Of a stretch of DNA of 64,000 nucleotides, positions 17,185 through 26,069 are shown in pieces (position 1 is the first letter of the stretch; every line of letters starts with the position of its first letter). This DNA is from Sphingomonas adhaesiva. Lineage in GTDB: Bacteria; Pseudomonadota; Alphaproteobacteria; Sphingomonadales; Sphingomonadaceae. A program made the translations under genes and the position numbers. Where the stretch lies: assembly GCF_002374855.1 (NCBI RefSeq), contig NZ_NWVC01000001.1, positions 248,001-312,000 of the forward strand. The letters are read 5' to 3'. The notes under the pieces were generated by a model that worked only from the letters and a program-made list of their open reading frames with translations, was not told the DNA's origin and searched no databases.

Positions 17185-17320
17185 TAGTTCAGGGAAGGGC
17201 CGGGCGAGGGGGCTTTGCCCGGTCCGCGAGCCGCCCACAGGGGAGGGACGGCCACACATCCCGACTAGCCGCTCAACATTGCTGCAATGTGTCGGCCGGG
17301 GAGGATTTCGTGACAGCGGC
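17148..17320 (-). ncRNA. Candidate small RNA ending at the minus-strand terminator
   Basis: The 247-bp gap between pit and the next gene holds no credible ORF but does hold a row of hairpins on the minus strand. 17312-17315 with 17290-17293 is a weak stem enclosing CCTCCCC. 17290-17276 is a 6-bp stem. 17252-17230 is a 7-bp stem with loop CTCCCCTGT. 17222-17200 is a 6-bp stem with a C-rich loop. The terminator follows. Unpaired CUCCCC in loops can pair with Shine-Dalgarno sequences, as in known alphaproteobacterial anti-SD sRNAs. No clear promoter was found; the 5' end is a guess. Confidence 0.4.
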
Positions 17321-17369
17321 GTGCGATTTGCGCGTTGACGCCCGCCCCCCGCCGCGTCGATGAAGCGCC

Positions 17370-18674
17370 ATGTCGTCAGACCTGCATGATGCCGCCGCCC
17401 GCACGGCACCCGCCCCGACCGCGTCGCACCGCCGCATCCTGCTGGCCAGTCTGGTCGGCACGTCGGTGGAATTCTACGATTTCTATATCTACGCGACCGC
17501 CGCCTCGCTGGTGTTCGGGCCGCTGTTCTTCCCCGCCAGCAGCCCGTCGGCACAGCTGCTCGCGTCCTATGCCAGCCTGGCGGTGGCGTTCTTCGCCCGC
17601 CCGGTCGGCGCCTGGGCGTTCGGCCATTACGGCGACCGCATCGGGCGCAAGTCGACGCTGGTCGCCAGCCTGATGCTGATGGGCGGATCGACCTTGGCGA
17701 TCGCATTCCTGCCGACCTACGCCACCGCGGGATATTGGGCGCCGGTGCTGCTGTGCCTGCTGCGCTTCGGTCAGGGGTTCGGGCTGGGCGGCGAATGGGG
17801 CGGGGCGGCGTTGCTGGCGGTGGAGAATGCGCCGCCGGGGCATCGCGGCCGCTATGGCATGGTGCCGCAACTCGGCGCGCCGGTCGGCTTCATCGCGGCC
17901 AACGGGCTGTTCCTGCTGCTGGGGCTGGCGATGACCCCGGCGGAGTTCATGGCATGGGGCTGGCGCGTGCCGTTCCTGCTGTCGGTGGTGCTGGTCGCGC
18001 TGGGGCTGTGGGTGCGGGTGCGCATCGCCGAGACCCCCGCCTTCGCGCAGGTGCTGGAGGAAGGGCCGCCGCCCGCGGTGCCGATGGGCGAGCTGCTGCG
18101 CGGGCACTGGCGCGCTGCGATCGGCGGCACGCTGGGCGCGGTGGCGTGTTTCGCGGTCTATTATCTCGCGACCGCGTTCGCGCTCGGCTATGCCACGACG
18201 ACGCTGGGGGTGGACCGCCAGACGTTCCTGGCGATGCAGCTGGCGGCGATCCTGTTCATGGCGGTGGGCATCGCGCTGTCGGGGGCATGGGCGGACCGAT
18301 CCAGCCCCGCGCACGTCCTCAAATGGGGCTGCGTCGGTGCGGTGGTGGCGGGGTTCGTGCTGGCCCCGGGGCTGGGATCGGGATCGCTGGTCGCGATGTT
18401 CGCCAGCATGGCGTTCGCCCTGTTCGTGATGGGCTTCGTCTACGGCCCGCTGGGCGCGTGGCTGCCGGGGCTGTTCCCGGCGCGGGTGCGCTACACCGGG
18501 GTCAGCCTGGCGTTCAACATGGCGGGCATCATCGGCGGCGGGCTGACCCCGGTCGCGGCACAGGCGCTGGCGGATCGCGGCGGCCTGCCGCTGGTCGGCG
18601 GCTATCTGGCGGCGATGTCGCTGCTCAGCCTGGTGGCATTGCTGGTGATGCGCGCGCCGCGCGACGTATCGTAG
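17370..18674 (+). CDS. MFS transporter, MHS (metabolite:H+ symporter) family
   Basis: Inner-membrane symporter of 434 aa with 12 hydrophobic segments. The ASLVGTSVEFYDFYIYATAA start, the GHYGDRIGRKSTL motif and the GQGFGLGGEWGGAALL segment are characteristic of the MHS family (ProP, ShiA, KgtP). The substrate is likely an organic acid or osmolyte; it cannot be fixed from the sequence. It ends 7 bp before the stop of the convergent rsmD. Confidence 0.92.
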   Translation: MSSDLHDAAARTAPAPTASHRRILLASLVGTSVEFYDFYIYATAASLVFGPLFFPASSPSAQLLASYASLAVAFFARPVGAWAFGHYGDRIGRKSTLVASLMLMGGSTLAIAFLPTYATAGYWAPVLLCLLRFGQGFGLGGEWGGAALLAVENAPPGHRGRYGMVPQLGAPVGFIAANGLFLLLGLAMTPAEFMAWGWRVPFLLSVVLVALGLWVRVRIAETPAFAQVLEEGPPPAVPMGELLRGHWRAAIGGTLGAVACFAVYYLATAFALGYATTTLGVDRQTFLAMQLAAILFMAVGIALSGAWADRSSPAHVLKWGCVGAVVAGFVLAPGLGSGSLVAMFASMAFALFVMGFVYGPLGAWLPGLFPARVRYTGVSLAFNMAGIIGGGLTPVAAQALADRGGLPLVGGYLAAMSLLSLVALLVMRAPRDVS

Positions 18675-18681
18675 CCGTCCG

Positions 18682-19221
18682 TCAGGCGAGCCGCAGCAGC
18701 GTCAGCCGCGCGCGGCCGTGGTGGCGATCCGCCTCCACGGTGAAGCCGGCGACCTCCACCGCCTCGGCCTTCGCCGTTTCGATCGACACCCAGGTCGCCG
18801 GGCCGATCCAGCCGAGCCGCGCCAGCTTGTCCGCGGCGACCGCGCCCGCGCCGGTGGCATAGGGCGGGTCCATCATCACGATATCCAGCGGCGCCCGCGC
18901 GGGGCCGAGCGCCAGCACCGATCCGGCGCGCACGTCGGTACCGGTCGCGCCCAGTTTGGCGATATTGGCGCGCAGGGTATCGAGCGCGGCCTTGTCCTGT
19001 TCCACGAACAGGCACGATGCCGCGCCGCGCGACAGCGCCTCCAGCCCGAGCGCACCGGAGCCGGCGAACAGATCGGCGACCGCCAGCCCCTCGAAACTGC
19101 CGACGCGACTGGCCAGCATGGAGAACAGCGCCTCGCGCGTGCGGTCGGCGGTGGGGCGGGTGGTGTCGCCCTTGGGCGCCACCAGCGGGCGGCCGCGCCA
19201 GGTGCCGGCGATGATCCTCAT
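18682..19221 (-). CDS. rsmD: 16S rRNA (guanine-966-N2)-methyltransferase RsmD
   Basis: SAM-dependent enzyme that methylates G966 of 16S rRNA during 30S assembly; 179 aa. The MRIIAGTWRGRPL start, the TRPTADRTREALFSML segment, the SAM-binding DLFAGSGALG at 50-59 and the catalytic DPPY at 118-121 are all present. The ATG overlaps the stop of rluB (ATGA), so the two rRNA-modifying enzymes are coupled. Confidence 0.95.
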   Translation of the reverse strand: MRIIAGTWRGRPLVAPKGDTTRPTADRTREALFSMLASRVGSFEGLAVADLFAGSGALGLEALSRGAASCLFVEQDKAALDTLRANIAKLGATGTDVRAGSVLALGPARAPLDIVMMDPPYATGAGAVAADKLARLGWIGPATWVSIETAKAEAVEVAGFTVEADRHHGRARLTLLRLA

Positions 19222-20282
19222 GCGCGCGGCTTCCGCTTGGGGCCGGAGCGCGTCGGGCCGGTGCGCGGCTTGGGCTTGGCCCAGCCGGGCTGGCGCTTGA
19301 TCTTCGCCGGGCGCGTCGGCGCGGCCTCGACGACCTCCGCCTTGACCGGCGCGGGCGCGGGCTTCGGCCGCGGCGCGGGTTTGGGCCGGATGGGGGATGC
19401 CGGGTTCGGCCTGGCGGACGCGCGCGGTGCGGCGGGGTTCGGTGCGCCGGGGCGCGAAGCGGCGGGACGCGGCGCGCTCGGACGGGTGCGGACCGGTGCA
19501 CGCCGGCCATCGACCGAGACGTCGGGCGTCGCGGGGCGGATCGGCGCGGCGGTTTTCAGCGTCTGGCGGAACGCGACCAGATCGGCGACGCGCACCTCGC
19601 CCACGCCGCCCACCGGCAGGTCGCCCAGGACGAACGGGCCGTAGCGCACGCGGATCAGCCGGCTGACGCGCAGGCCGAGATGTTCCAGCACGCGGCGCAC
19701 CTCGCGGTTCTTGCCCTCGCGCAGCGTCATCTCGACCCAGACGTTTGCGCCCGTGCGGCGTTCGAGATTGGCGTCGATCGAGCCGTAGCGTACGCCCTCG
19801 ATCTCGATCCCGTCGATCAGATCCTCCAGCTGCTGCTGGCTCACCTGCCCATAGGCGCGCGCGCGATAGGTTCGCTCGACCCCGGTCGAGGGCAGTTCCA
19901 ACTGGCGCTTCAGCCCGCCGTCGGTGGTCAGCAGCAACAGCCCCTCGGTATTGAGGTCGAGCCGGCCGACCGGCACCAGCCGCGGCAGATCCTTGGGCAG
20001 GCGATCGTAGATCGTCGGGCGCCCCGCCGGGTCGCGCTCCGCGGTCAGCACGCCGGTCGGCTTGTGGAACAGGAACAGTCGCGCCGGTTCGGGCGCGGCG
20101 ACCGGCTCGCCATCCACGGTGACGCCCTGGAGCGAGCGCAGTACGGTGGCGGGGGTGGTCAGCGCCACGCCGTCGAGCGCGACGCGCCCCTCCTCGATCA
20201 TCCGCTCCACTTCGCGGCGGGAGGCGACGCCCGCGCGCGCGAGCAGCTTGGCGATACGGTGTTGGGGGCGATCGTCGGCCAT
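19218..20282 (-). CDS. rluB: RluB/RsuA-type rRNA pseudouridine synthase
   Basis: Converts a specific uridine of rRNA to pseudouridine. 354 aa: an S4 RNA-binding domain (about 7-55), then the synthase domain with catalytic Asp109 in GRLDLNTEGLLLL and the REGKNREVRRV segment. The last 110 residues are a Pro/Ala/Arg/Lys tail of low complexity (APRPAASRPGAPNP-like repeats), common in sphingomonad orthologs and probably RNA-contacting. RluB (LSU U2605) is more likely than RsuA on general similarity, but the exact target is inferred. Confidence 0.9.
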   Translation of the reverse strand: MADDRPQHRIAKLLARAGVASRREVERMIEEGRVALDGVALTTPATVLRSLQGVTVDGEPVAAPEPARLFLFHKPTGVLTAERDPAGRPTIYDRLPKDLPRLVPVGRLDLNTEGLLLLTTDGGLKRQLELPSTGVERTYRARAYGQVSQQQLEDLIDGIEIEGVRYGSIDANLERRTGANVWVEMTLREGKNREVRRVLEHLGLRVSRLIRVRYGPFVLGDLPVGGVGEVRVADLVAFRQTLKTAAPIRPATPDVSVDGRRAPVRTRPSAPRPAASRPGAPNPAAPRASARPNPASPIRPKPAPRPKPAPAPVKAEVVEAAPTRPAKIKRQPGWAKPKPRTGPTRSGPKRKPRA

Positions 20283-20385
20283 GGCGGCTCATTAGCGGAT
20301 CGCGGCGTCACCGTGCGGAAATATTTGCGGCGATGTCGGCTCGGCTGCGTTATGCTGGCGCAACGACGGGAAAACGGCCAGCCCC

Positions 20386-20811
20386 ATGATATTCGGACGC
20401 AAACGACGCGTGATCACCCGCCTGCTGGTGGTGGAGGACGAACCGCTGGTCGCGTTCGATACCGAACACCTTTTGACCGAGGAAGGCTATGAGGTCGTCG
20501 CGACGGTGGACCGGGTGGCGGACGCGGTCGCCGCGATCGAGCGCGCCGAGGCGATCGACCTGATCCTGGCCGACGTCAATCTGGCGGACGGCAACGGCAT
20601 CGACGTCGCGCGCCATGCGCAGGCGCGCGGGATCGCGGTGCTGTTCGTGTCCAGCCTGTGCCCCGCCGACGCCGCGGCGCTGGCGGTCGGGTGTCTGGCG
20701 AAACCCTATGCACAGCGCGACCTGCTGGCCGCGGTCGACGCAATCGACCGCACGCGGCAGGGCAAGACGCCCAGGGCGCTGCCGTCCGGCCTGCGGCTGT
20801 TCGGCGGCTAG
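20386..20811 (+). CDS. Stand-alone response-regulator receiver protein
   Basis: 141-aa CheY-like receiver without an output domain. Acidic pocket Glu17/Asp18/Glu19 (LLVVEDEPLVAF), phospho-acceptor Asp63 (LILADVNLADG), Ser89/Ser90 at the switch position and Lys106 (CLAKPY). The LADVNLADG form resembles the receivers of the PhyR/LovR-type stress-signalling group, though no PhyR sigma-like domain is present. No kinase gene is adjacent. Its TAG stop overlaps the TAG stop of the convergent oxygenase gene by 2 bases. Confidence 0.85.
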   Translation: MIFGRKRRVITRLLVVEDEPLVAFDTEHLLTEEGYEVVATVDRVADAVAAIERAEAIDLILADVNLADGNGIDVARHAQARGIAVLFVSSLCPADAAALAVGCLAKPYAQRDLLAAVDAIDRTRQGKTPRALPSGLRLFGG

Positions 20812-21947
20812 AGCCGCGCCTCTACCTGATCGTGGAACTGGCGGATGCCCGCCTCCAGCGTGCCCAGCGTGATGCGCTCGACCGCGCCGGAGGACAGGCC
20901 TTGCTGTCCCAGCGCCGCGGCGCGGAAATCCTCCGCGGCGAAGACGCCGCCGTCGAGCAGGTTCCAGCTCTTCTCCCAATGGCGCAGCGCCTTTTCGGTC
21001 GCGGGTGGCTCAGGGATCAGCATGAAATCCTCCACCCAGACGCGGTCATGCGCCTGCGGCATCAGCACCATCAGGTTGACGTAATCGGGGCTGACGATCA
21101 GCACGGCGCCAGGAAACATCTGATAGGTATAGGTGATCGCGCCGCGCAGCGTCGGCCAGTCGGCAGCGCGCACCGCCGCCGCGTCGACGTCGCGCCCCAC
21201 CGCCGATCGCTGGTGCGGGCCGATCGTGTCGGCGGAGGCGACCCCGTCCTTGAAGAACGGCCCGATCGTCTCGGCGTGCAGCCGCGCGACGTGATAGCTT
21301 TCCAGGAAGGCATCCATGATGAGCTTCCAATTGGCATCGACGCGATGCGTGCGGCGGCGGAACAGGTGCATCTGCGCCAGGCCGAAGGCGTCGAAATCCA
21401 GCCCCAGCGCGTCCGCCTCCGCGAAATCGGCATCCTCGGCGAAGCTGAACCAGATCAGCCCGCCCGCCTCGCGCGTGGGAAGCCGGGTGAGCCCGAACGC
21501 TTCCTTGTCGAGGCCCGGGAAGGCATCGCCGCGCGGCAGCCCCGCCAGCCGTCCGTCGAGCGCGTAGCTCCACGCGTGATAGGGGCAGACCAGCCGCGGC
21601 GCACACACCGCCTCCTCGCCCTCTACCAGCCGCGTCCCGCGATGCTTGCACACGTTAAGGAAGACATGCGCCTCCCCCTGCCGATCGCGCGCGATCAGTA
21701 GCGGCTTGCCGTACCCGTCGTGCGGCACCGCCGTGTTCGGTTGCGGCAGCAGCGCGGACGGCGCGGCGACCAGCGGCACCCTGGTGAAGATGCGCGCCTG
21801 TTCGGCGGCATGGCGCGCCGGATCGGTATAGGCCGCGGCATCGACATGGGTGATGCCGATCTCCCGCCGGCGCCCGCCATCGGCCAGCAGCCGCGCGAGC
21901 GCCAATTGCCCCGGTGTGGGCGCCAGCGCGCCGACAGGTGCGTTCAT
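20808..21947 (-). CDS. Rieske-type ring-hydroxylating oxygenase, alpha subunit
   Basis: Non-haem iron oxygenase of 379 aa. Rieske [2Fe-2S] ligands: Cys100 and His102 (CKHRG), Cys121 and His124 (CPYHAWSY). The catalytic domain carries NWKLIMDAFLESYHVARLH with His219 and His224 as likely mononuclear-iron ligands. The family ranges from aromatic dioxygenases to choline/carnitine demethylases; with no beta subunit, ferredoxin or reductase gene nearby the substrate is open. ATG 21947 has GAGAGGTAAG upstream. It is divergent from the AmpG-like gene. Confidence 0.88.
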   Translation of the reverse strand: MNAPVGALAPTPGQLALARLLADGGRRREIGITHVDAAAYTDPARHAAEQARIFTRVPLVAAPSALLPQPNTAVPHDGYGKPLLIARDRQGEAHVFLNVCKHRGTRLVEGEEAVCAPRLVCPYHAWSYALDGRLAGLPRGDAFPGLDKEAFGLTRLPTREAGGLIWFSFAEDADFAEADALGLDFDAFGLAQMHLFRRRTHRVDANWKLIMDAFLESYHVARLHAETIGPFFKDGVASADTIGPHQRSAVGRDVDAAAVRAADWPTLRGAITYTYQMFPGAVLIVSPDYVNLMVLMPQAHDRVWVEDFMLIPEPPATEKALRHWEKSWNLLDGGVFAAEDFRAAALGQQGLSSGAVERITLGTLEAGIRQFHDQVEARL

Positions 21948-22010
21948 GGGCTTACCTCTCCGTATTTTGTCGATAGTGTCGCGCCCTTCATTCTTCGGAG
22001 CAAGCGTTTG

Positions 22011-23345
22011 ATGGCGGGCAGGACGGACGGGCGGACGTGGGTGGATGGCGTGCGCCCCTATGTCGAACGCGGCCCGCTGGCGGCGTTCGCGCTCGGCGTG
22101 TCGTCGGGCTTCCCCTATTCGATGATCGCCGCCACGCTGACGACGCGGTTGGCGCAGGACGGGATCGACAAGAAGACGGTCACCGCGTTCAGCCTGGCGT
22201 TCCTGGTCTACAACCTGAAGTTCCTGTGGGCGTGGATGATCGACGGCGTGCGCCTGCCGGTGATCGGCGGGCTGGGGCAGCGCGTGTCGTGGCTGCTGCT
22301 GACGGGCGTGCTGGTGATCGCGGCGGTGACCAACCTGGCGCTGGTCGGTCCGCGCGCGGATATCGCCGCGGCGGCGACCGCGGCGATCCTGGTCGGCGCG
22401 GCGGGGGCGACGTTCGATATCGTCATCGACGCCTATCGCATCGAGATATTGGAGCCGCGCCAGCTGGGCGTGGGATCGGGGATGAGCCAGTACGGCTGGC
22501 GGATCGGGTCCGCCGGGGCCGGTGCGCTGGCACTGGTGGTGGCGGCGCGGCACGGCTGGACGGCGGGCTATCTGGCGTGCGCGGCGCTGGCGCTGCCGGC
22601 GATGCTGGCGGGGTTGATCGTCGGCGAGCCGCGCCGCCATCGCGAACCGCAGGCGCGGCGCGGCGCGGGGCAGGCGATCGCGGCGGCATGGCAGCCCTTC
22701 GTCGAGTTCTTCGCGCGGCCGGGCGCGGTCGTGATCCTGTTGTTCATCCTGATCCACAAGATCGGCGATACGCTTGGGCAGCTGGTGCTGCGGCTGCTGC
22801 TGGACGACATGCGCTATTCGAACGACGAGATCGCGCTGTACGATGTCGGGATCGGGTTCTGGGCGTATCTGATCGGTATCTTCATCGGCGGTGCGCTCTA
22901 TGCGCGGCTGGGGCTGAAGCGGTCGGTGTTCATCAGTCTGCTGCTGATGGCGCTGTCGAACCTCAGCTTCGCGTTGCTGGCGATGGCGGGGCATTCCAAC
23001 GCCGGCCTGGCGGGGGCGATGCTGTTCGAGAATATCGCCTCCGGCATCGGCGGGGTGACGGTGGTCGCCTATTTCTCCGCGCTGTGCGACCTGCGCTTCA
23101 CCGCGGCCCAATATGCGCTGATCTCCGCGGCGGCGAGCGTCGTCGGGCGCGTGCTGACGGGCACGACCGCGGGGGCGCTGGTGGAGCGGGTCGGCTTCGT
23201 CAATTTCTACCTGCTGACCACGATCGTCGCGATCCCCGGCGTGCTGATCTTCTGGTGGATGAGCCGGTCGGGGCTGGTCGACCGGTCGGTCGGCAGCGCC
23301 GGCATCGAAGGGCCGGGGGACGCGCGCGACGGCGCGTCCGCGTAG
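22011..23345 (+). CDS. AmpG-like MFS permease
   Basis: 444-aa inner-membrane transporter with 12 hydrophobic segments. The LGVSSGFPYSMIAATLTTRL start, the YNLKFLWAWMIDGVRLP segment and DIVIDAYRIEIL are typical of the AmpG/PAT family, which imports anhydro-muropeptides for cell-wall recycling. Not every member transports muropeptides, so the symbol ampG is withheld. ATG 22011 follows TCGGAG. It ends 10 bp before the stop of the convergent gene. Confidence 0.85.
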   Translation: MAGRTDGRTWVDGVRPYVERGPLAAFALGVSSGFPYSMIAATLTTRLAQDGIDKKTVTAFSLAFLVYNLKFLWAWMIDGVRLPVIGGLGQRVSWLLLTGVLVIAAVTNLALVGPRADIAAAATAAILVGAAGATFDIVIDAYRIEILEPRQLGVGSGMSQYGWRIGSAGAGALALVVAARHGWTAGYLACAALALPAMLAGLIVGEPRRHREPQARRGAGQAIAAAWQPFVEFFARPGAVVILLFILIHKIGDTLGQLVLRLLLDDMRYSNDEIALYDVGIGFWAYLIGIFIGGALYARLGLKRSVFISLLLMALSNLSFALLAMAGHSNAGLAGAMLFENIASGIGGVTVVAYFSALCDLRFTAAQYALISAAASVVGRVLTGTTAGALVERVGFVNFYLLTTIVAIPGVLIFWWMSRSGLVDRSVGSAGIEGPGDARDGASA

Positions 23346-23355
23346 CGGCGGCGGC

Positions 23356-23796
23356 CTACATCGCCAGCGGTCGCCCTTCGTCGGCGAAGGCGGCGGCGAC
23401 CGCGGCGGCGCTGGCGAGTACGCCGTCGACGCCGCGCTGACCCAGCAGGTCCTGCATCAGCAGCCGCGCGCTGTCGCTGCGCGTCTCGACCCGCGCCAGC
23501 ACCGACAGCAAGGTACGCTCCGCCGGGGTCATCCGCGCGCAGCAGCACGGGGCGATCGCGATCGGCTGCATCGCGCTGGCCGCCATGTCGGCCATGAACG
23601 CCCGCAGCAGCGTCAGCGGACGGCGAAACGATTCGCCGAAGGTGGAGAACAGCACATGCGCCGCGCGCGCATCGCCCAGTCCGTGTGCGCCCATCCGGCG
23701 GATCGCGAACAGCGCGACGCGGGAGTGGCCGCATTCGGGCAGCGCATAGGGCAAGGTGGCGAGCGTGGCAGTGCCGGTCAGCGGCATATCGGTCAT
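23356..23796 (-). CDS. Conserved hypothetical protein with CCC motif (DUF6628-like)
   Basis: 146 aa, unknown function; I recall the family as DUF6628 in sphingomonads, with modest certainty. It is mainly helical with a conserved-looking CGHSRVALFAIRRMGAHGLGDARAA region and a triple cysteine in IAPCCCARMTPAE that could bind a metal. GAGGAG lies 10 bp before the ATG. A Fur-like dyad at 23841-23859 overlaps a TTGACT -35 element upstream, so iron regulation is plausible. It lies 71 bp downstream of folC on the same strand. Confidence 0.7.
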   Translation of the reverse strand: MTDMPLTGTATLATLPYALPECGHSRVALFAIRRMGAHGLGDARAAHVLFSTFGESFRRPLTLLRAFMADMAASAMQPIAIAPCCCARMTPAERTLLSVLARVETRSDSARLLMQDLLGQRGVDGVLASAAAVAAAFADEGRPLAM

Positions 23797-23840
23797 GATC
23801 GAACGACTCCTCGTGTCGGGAAGAGGATCGTTCAGCCGCT

Positions 23841-23859
23841 ATTGCAAGTCAATCGCAAT
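23841..23859 (-). promoter_or_regulatory. Fur-like inverted repeat before the CCC protein gene
   Basis: ATTGCAAGTCAATCGCAAT is a 19-bp imperfect dyad (outer ATTGC/GCAAT arms perfect). It spans the TTGACT -35 element on the minus strand. Size and arms resemble alphaproteobacterial Fur boxes; no -10 of good quality was seen. Confidence 0.4.
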
Positions 23860-23867
23860 CTACCGGG

Positions 23868-25181
23868 TCAGGCCGGCAACTCGTCGTTCGCAGCCAGCAC
23901 GGTGCCGGCGAGATAGAGCGACCCTGCGAAGAACACGGTGGCAGGGGGCGGCGACAGGCCGGCGATCGCGGCAACGGCGGTGACCGCATCCTCGGCGGTG
24001 ACGGTGGTCGCGATCCCCAGCGAAGCCGCCAGCGCGACCAGTGCGTCGGGCGCGTGATGCTCGTGCCCCGGCACAGGTACCGCCACCAATGCATCGACGT
24101 GACCGGCGAACGGCCGCAGGAAACCGGCAGGATCCTTGTTCGCCAGCATGCCGAGTACCAGCGCTACGGGGGCATCCGCCCCGGCGACCCATGCCGCGAT
24201 CGCTTCTCCCGCGGAGGGATTGTGTCCGCCGTCCAGCCAGAAGGCGGCGCCCGGCAGCATGTCCGTCAGCGGACCGCGGGCAAGCCGTTGCAGGCGCGCG
24301 GGCCAGCGTGCGGTGCGCGCGGCGGCGATGATGGCGTCGTCGGGAACCGCCACCGCATCCTGATGCCGCAGCATCGCCGCCGCCAACGCCAGATTGTCGC
24401 GCTGATGCGGCCCCGGCATCGCGGGGACGGGCAGGGCGAGCGTGCCGTGTCGGTCGGTGTAGGTGACACCCTCCGCCGTCGCATCGGCGTGCCATCCGGC
24501 ACCACGCGGCAGCAGCGTCGCGCCGGCGGCCTGCGCGGCGCGCGCGATCACCTGCGCGATGCCGGCGGGATAGGCCATGGTCAGCAGCGGGACGCCCGGC
24601 TTGGCGATCCCGGCCTTTTCGGCGGCGATCTGTTCCAGCGTGTCGCCCAGGAACGACTGGTGGTCCAGCCCGAGCGCGGCGATGCCGCAGGCGACCGGCG
24701 CGGGAAGGACGTTGGTGGCGTCCAGCCGCCCGCCCAGCCCGACCTCGATCACGCAGGCATCCGCCGGATGGCGCGCGAAGGCCAGGAACGCCGCCGCGGT
24801 CGTCACCTCGAAGAAACTGGCGCCGATATCGCCGCCGGCGTCCAGCACCTCGGCCAGCAGCGCCGCCAGCGTCGCATCGTCGATCAGCCGCCCGGCGATC
24901 CGAATCCGCTCGTTGAACCGCACCAGATGCGGGCTGGTATAGGCATGGACGCGCAGCCCCGCCGCCTCCAATGCGGCGCGCAGGAACGCGCAGGTCGAAC
25001 CCTTTCCGTTGGTGCCTGCGACGTGGAACACCGGGGGCAGCGCGCGGTGCGGATCGCCCAGCCGCGCGAGCAGCCGGGTGATCCGGTCCAGCCCCAATAT
25101 GTCCGCGCCGGGCGACAGCGCCCAGAGCCGGTCGAGCTGCGCCTGCACGGCCGCGTCCGCGGAAACGGCATGATCGGCCAC
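23868..25181 (-). CDS. folC: Bifunctional folylpolyglutamate/dihydrofolate synthase
   Basis: Mur-ligase-type enzyme that adds glutamate to dihydropteroate and to tetrahydrofolates; 437 aa. The P-loop GTNGKGS at 56-62, the YTSPHLVRFNERIRI segment, the FEVTTAAAFLAFA stretch and the WLDGGHNP motif of the C-terminal domain are visible. It lies 21 bp after accD and ends the trp-accD-folC run. Confidence 0.95.
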   Translation of the reverse strand: MADHAVSADAAVQAQLDRLWALSPGADILGLDRITRLLARLGDPHRALPPVFHVAGTNGKGSTCAFLRAALEAAGLRVHAYTSPHLVRFNERIRIAGRLIDDATLAALLAEVLDAGGDIGASFFEVTTAAAFLAFARHPADACVIEVGLGGRLDATNVLPAPVACGIAALGLDHQSFLGDTLEQIAAEKAGIAKPGVPLLTMAYPAGIAQVIARAAQAAGATLLPRGAGWHADATAEGVTYTDRHGTLALPVPAMPGPHQRDNLALAAAMLRHQDAVAVPDDAIIAAARTARWPARLQRLARGPLTDMLPGAAFWLDGGHNPSAGEAIAAWVAGADAPVALVLGMLANKDPAGFLRPFAGHVDALVAVPVPGHEHHAPDALVALAASLGIATTVTAEDAVTAVAAIAGLSPPPATVFFAGSLYLAGTVLAANDELPA

Positions 25182-25202
25182 GGCGTCAGCGCCCCGTGCG
25201 GG

Positions 25203-26069
25203 TCAGGCCGCCGCCTTGCGCGCGCCGCACAGATAGCCGATCACCGTCGCCAGCCGCTCGCGAAGGTCGCGGCGGTGGACGATCATGTCGATCATCCCGT
25301 GCTCCAGATAATATTCGCTGGTCTGGAAATCGTCGGGCAGCTTTTCGCGGATCGTATTCTCGATAACGCGGCGCCCGGTGAACGCCAGCGTCGCCTTCGG
25401 CTCGGCGATCTGGACGTCGCCCAGCATGGCATAGGCGGCCATGACGCCGCCCGACGTCGGATCGGTGAGCACGACGATATAGGGCAGGCCGGCGTCATGC
25501 AGCATCTGGATCGCGACGGTGCTGCGCGGCATCTGCATCAGGCTGAGGATGCCTTCCTGCATCCGCGCGCCGCCCGATGCGGTGAAGACGACGAACGGCG
25601 CCTTGTCGCGGATCGCCGCCTCGACGCCCTGGATGAACGCCTCGCCGACCGCCTGGCCCATCGATCCGCCCATGAAGGCGAAGTCCTGCACGCCGATCAC
25701 CACGCGGTGCCCGTGGATCGTGCCGCGCGCATTGAGGAATGCGTCCTGTTCGCCGGTGCCGGTGCGCGCCGCCTTCAGCCGGTCGGCATAACGCTTCGAA
25801 TCGCGGAACTTCAGCGGGTCCTCGACGGCCTTGGGTGCCGGCAGCACCTCGGCGCTGCCCTCGTCCAGCAGATAGGCGAAGCGTTCGCGCGGGCCGATCC
25901 GCTCGTGATGGTCGCATGTCGGGCAGACGTGGAGGTTCTCCTCCAGCTCCTTGGCGAACACCATCGTCCCGCACCCCTTGCACTTGTGCCAGAGGTTGTC
26001 GGTGGTCTGCTGCTTGGCGCCGGGGACGATTCCGGACAGCGCGTTGCGGACGTTGCTGAGCCAGCTCAT
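25203..26069 (-). CDS. accD: Acetyl-CoA carboxylase carboxyltransferase, beta subunit
   Basis: With AccA, transfers the carboxyl group from carboxybiotin to acetyl-CoA to give malonyl-CoA. 288 aa. The N-terminal zinc ribbon has Cys30, Cys33, Cys49 and Cys52 ([11 protein letters not shown] and HVCPTC); the crotonase-like domain includes [12 protein letters not shown] and the [17 protein letters not shown] segment. The ATG overlaps the trpA stop (ATGA), which couples fatty-acid to tryptophan gene expression, the usual alphaproteobacterial order. Confidence 0.97.
   Translation of the reverse strand: MSWLSNVRNALSGIVPGAKQQTTDNLWHKCKGCGTMVFAKELEENLHVCPTCDHHERIGPRERFAYLLDEGSAEVLPAPKAVEDPLKFRDSKRYADRLKAARTGTGEQDAFLNARGTIHGHRVVIGVQDFAFMGGSMGQAVGEAFIQGVEAAIRDKAPFVVFTASGGARMQEGILSLMQMPRSTVAIQMLHDAGLPYIVVLTDPTSGGVMAAYAMLGDVQIAEPKATLAFTGRRVIENTIREKLPDDFQTSEYYLEHGMIDMIVHRRDLRERLATVIGYLCGARKAAA

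Noticed and set aside
17273..17461. 62-codon minus-strand ORF across the MFS start
   Set aside because: Arg-rich, no ribosome site, overlaps a certain gene; the region is better explained as a possible sRNA.
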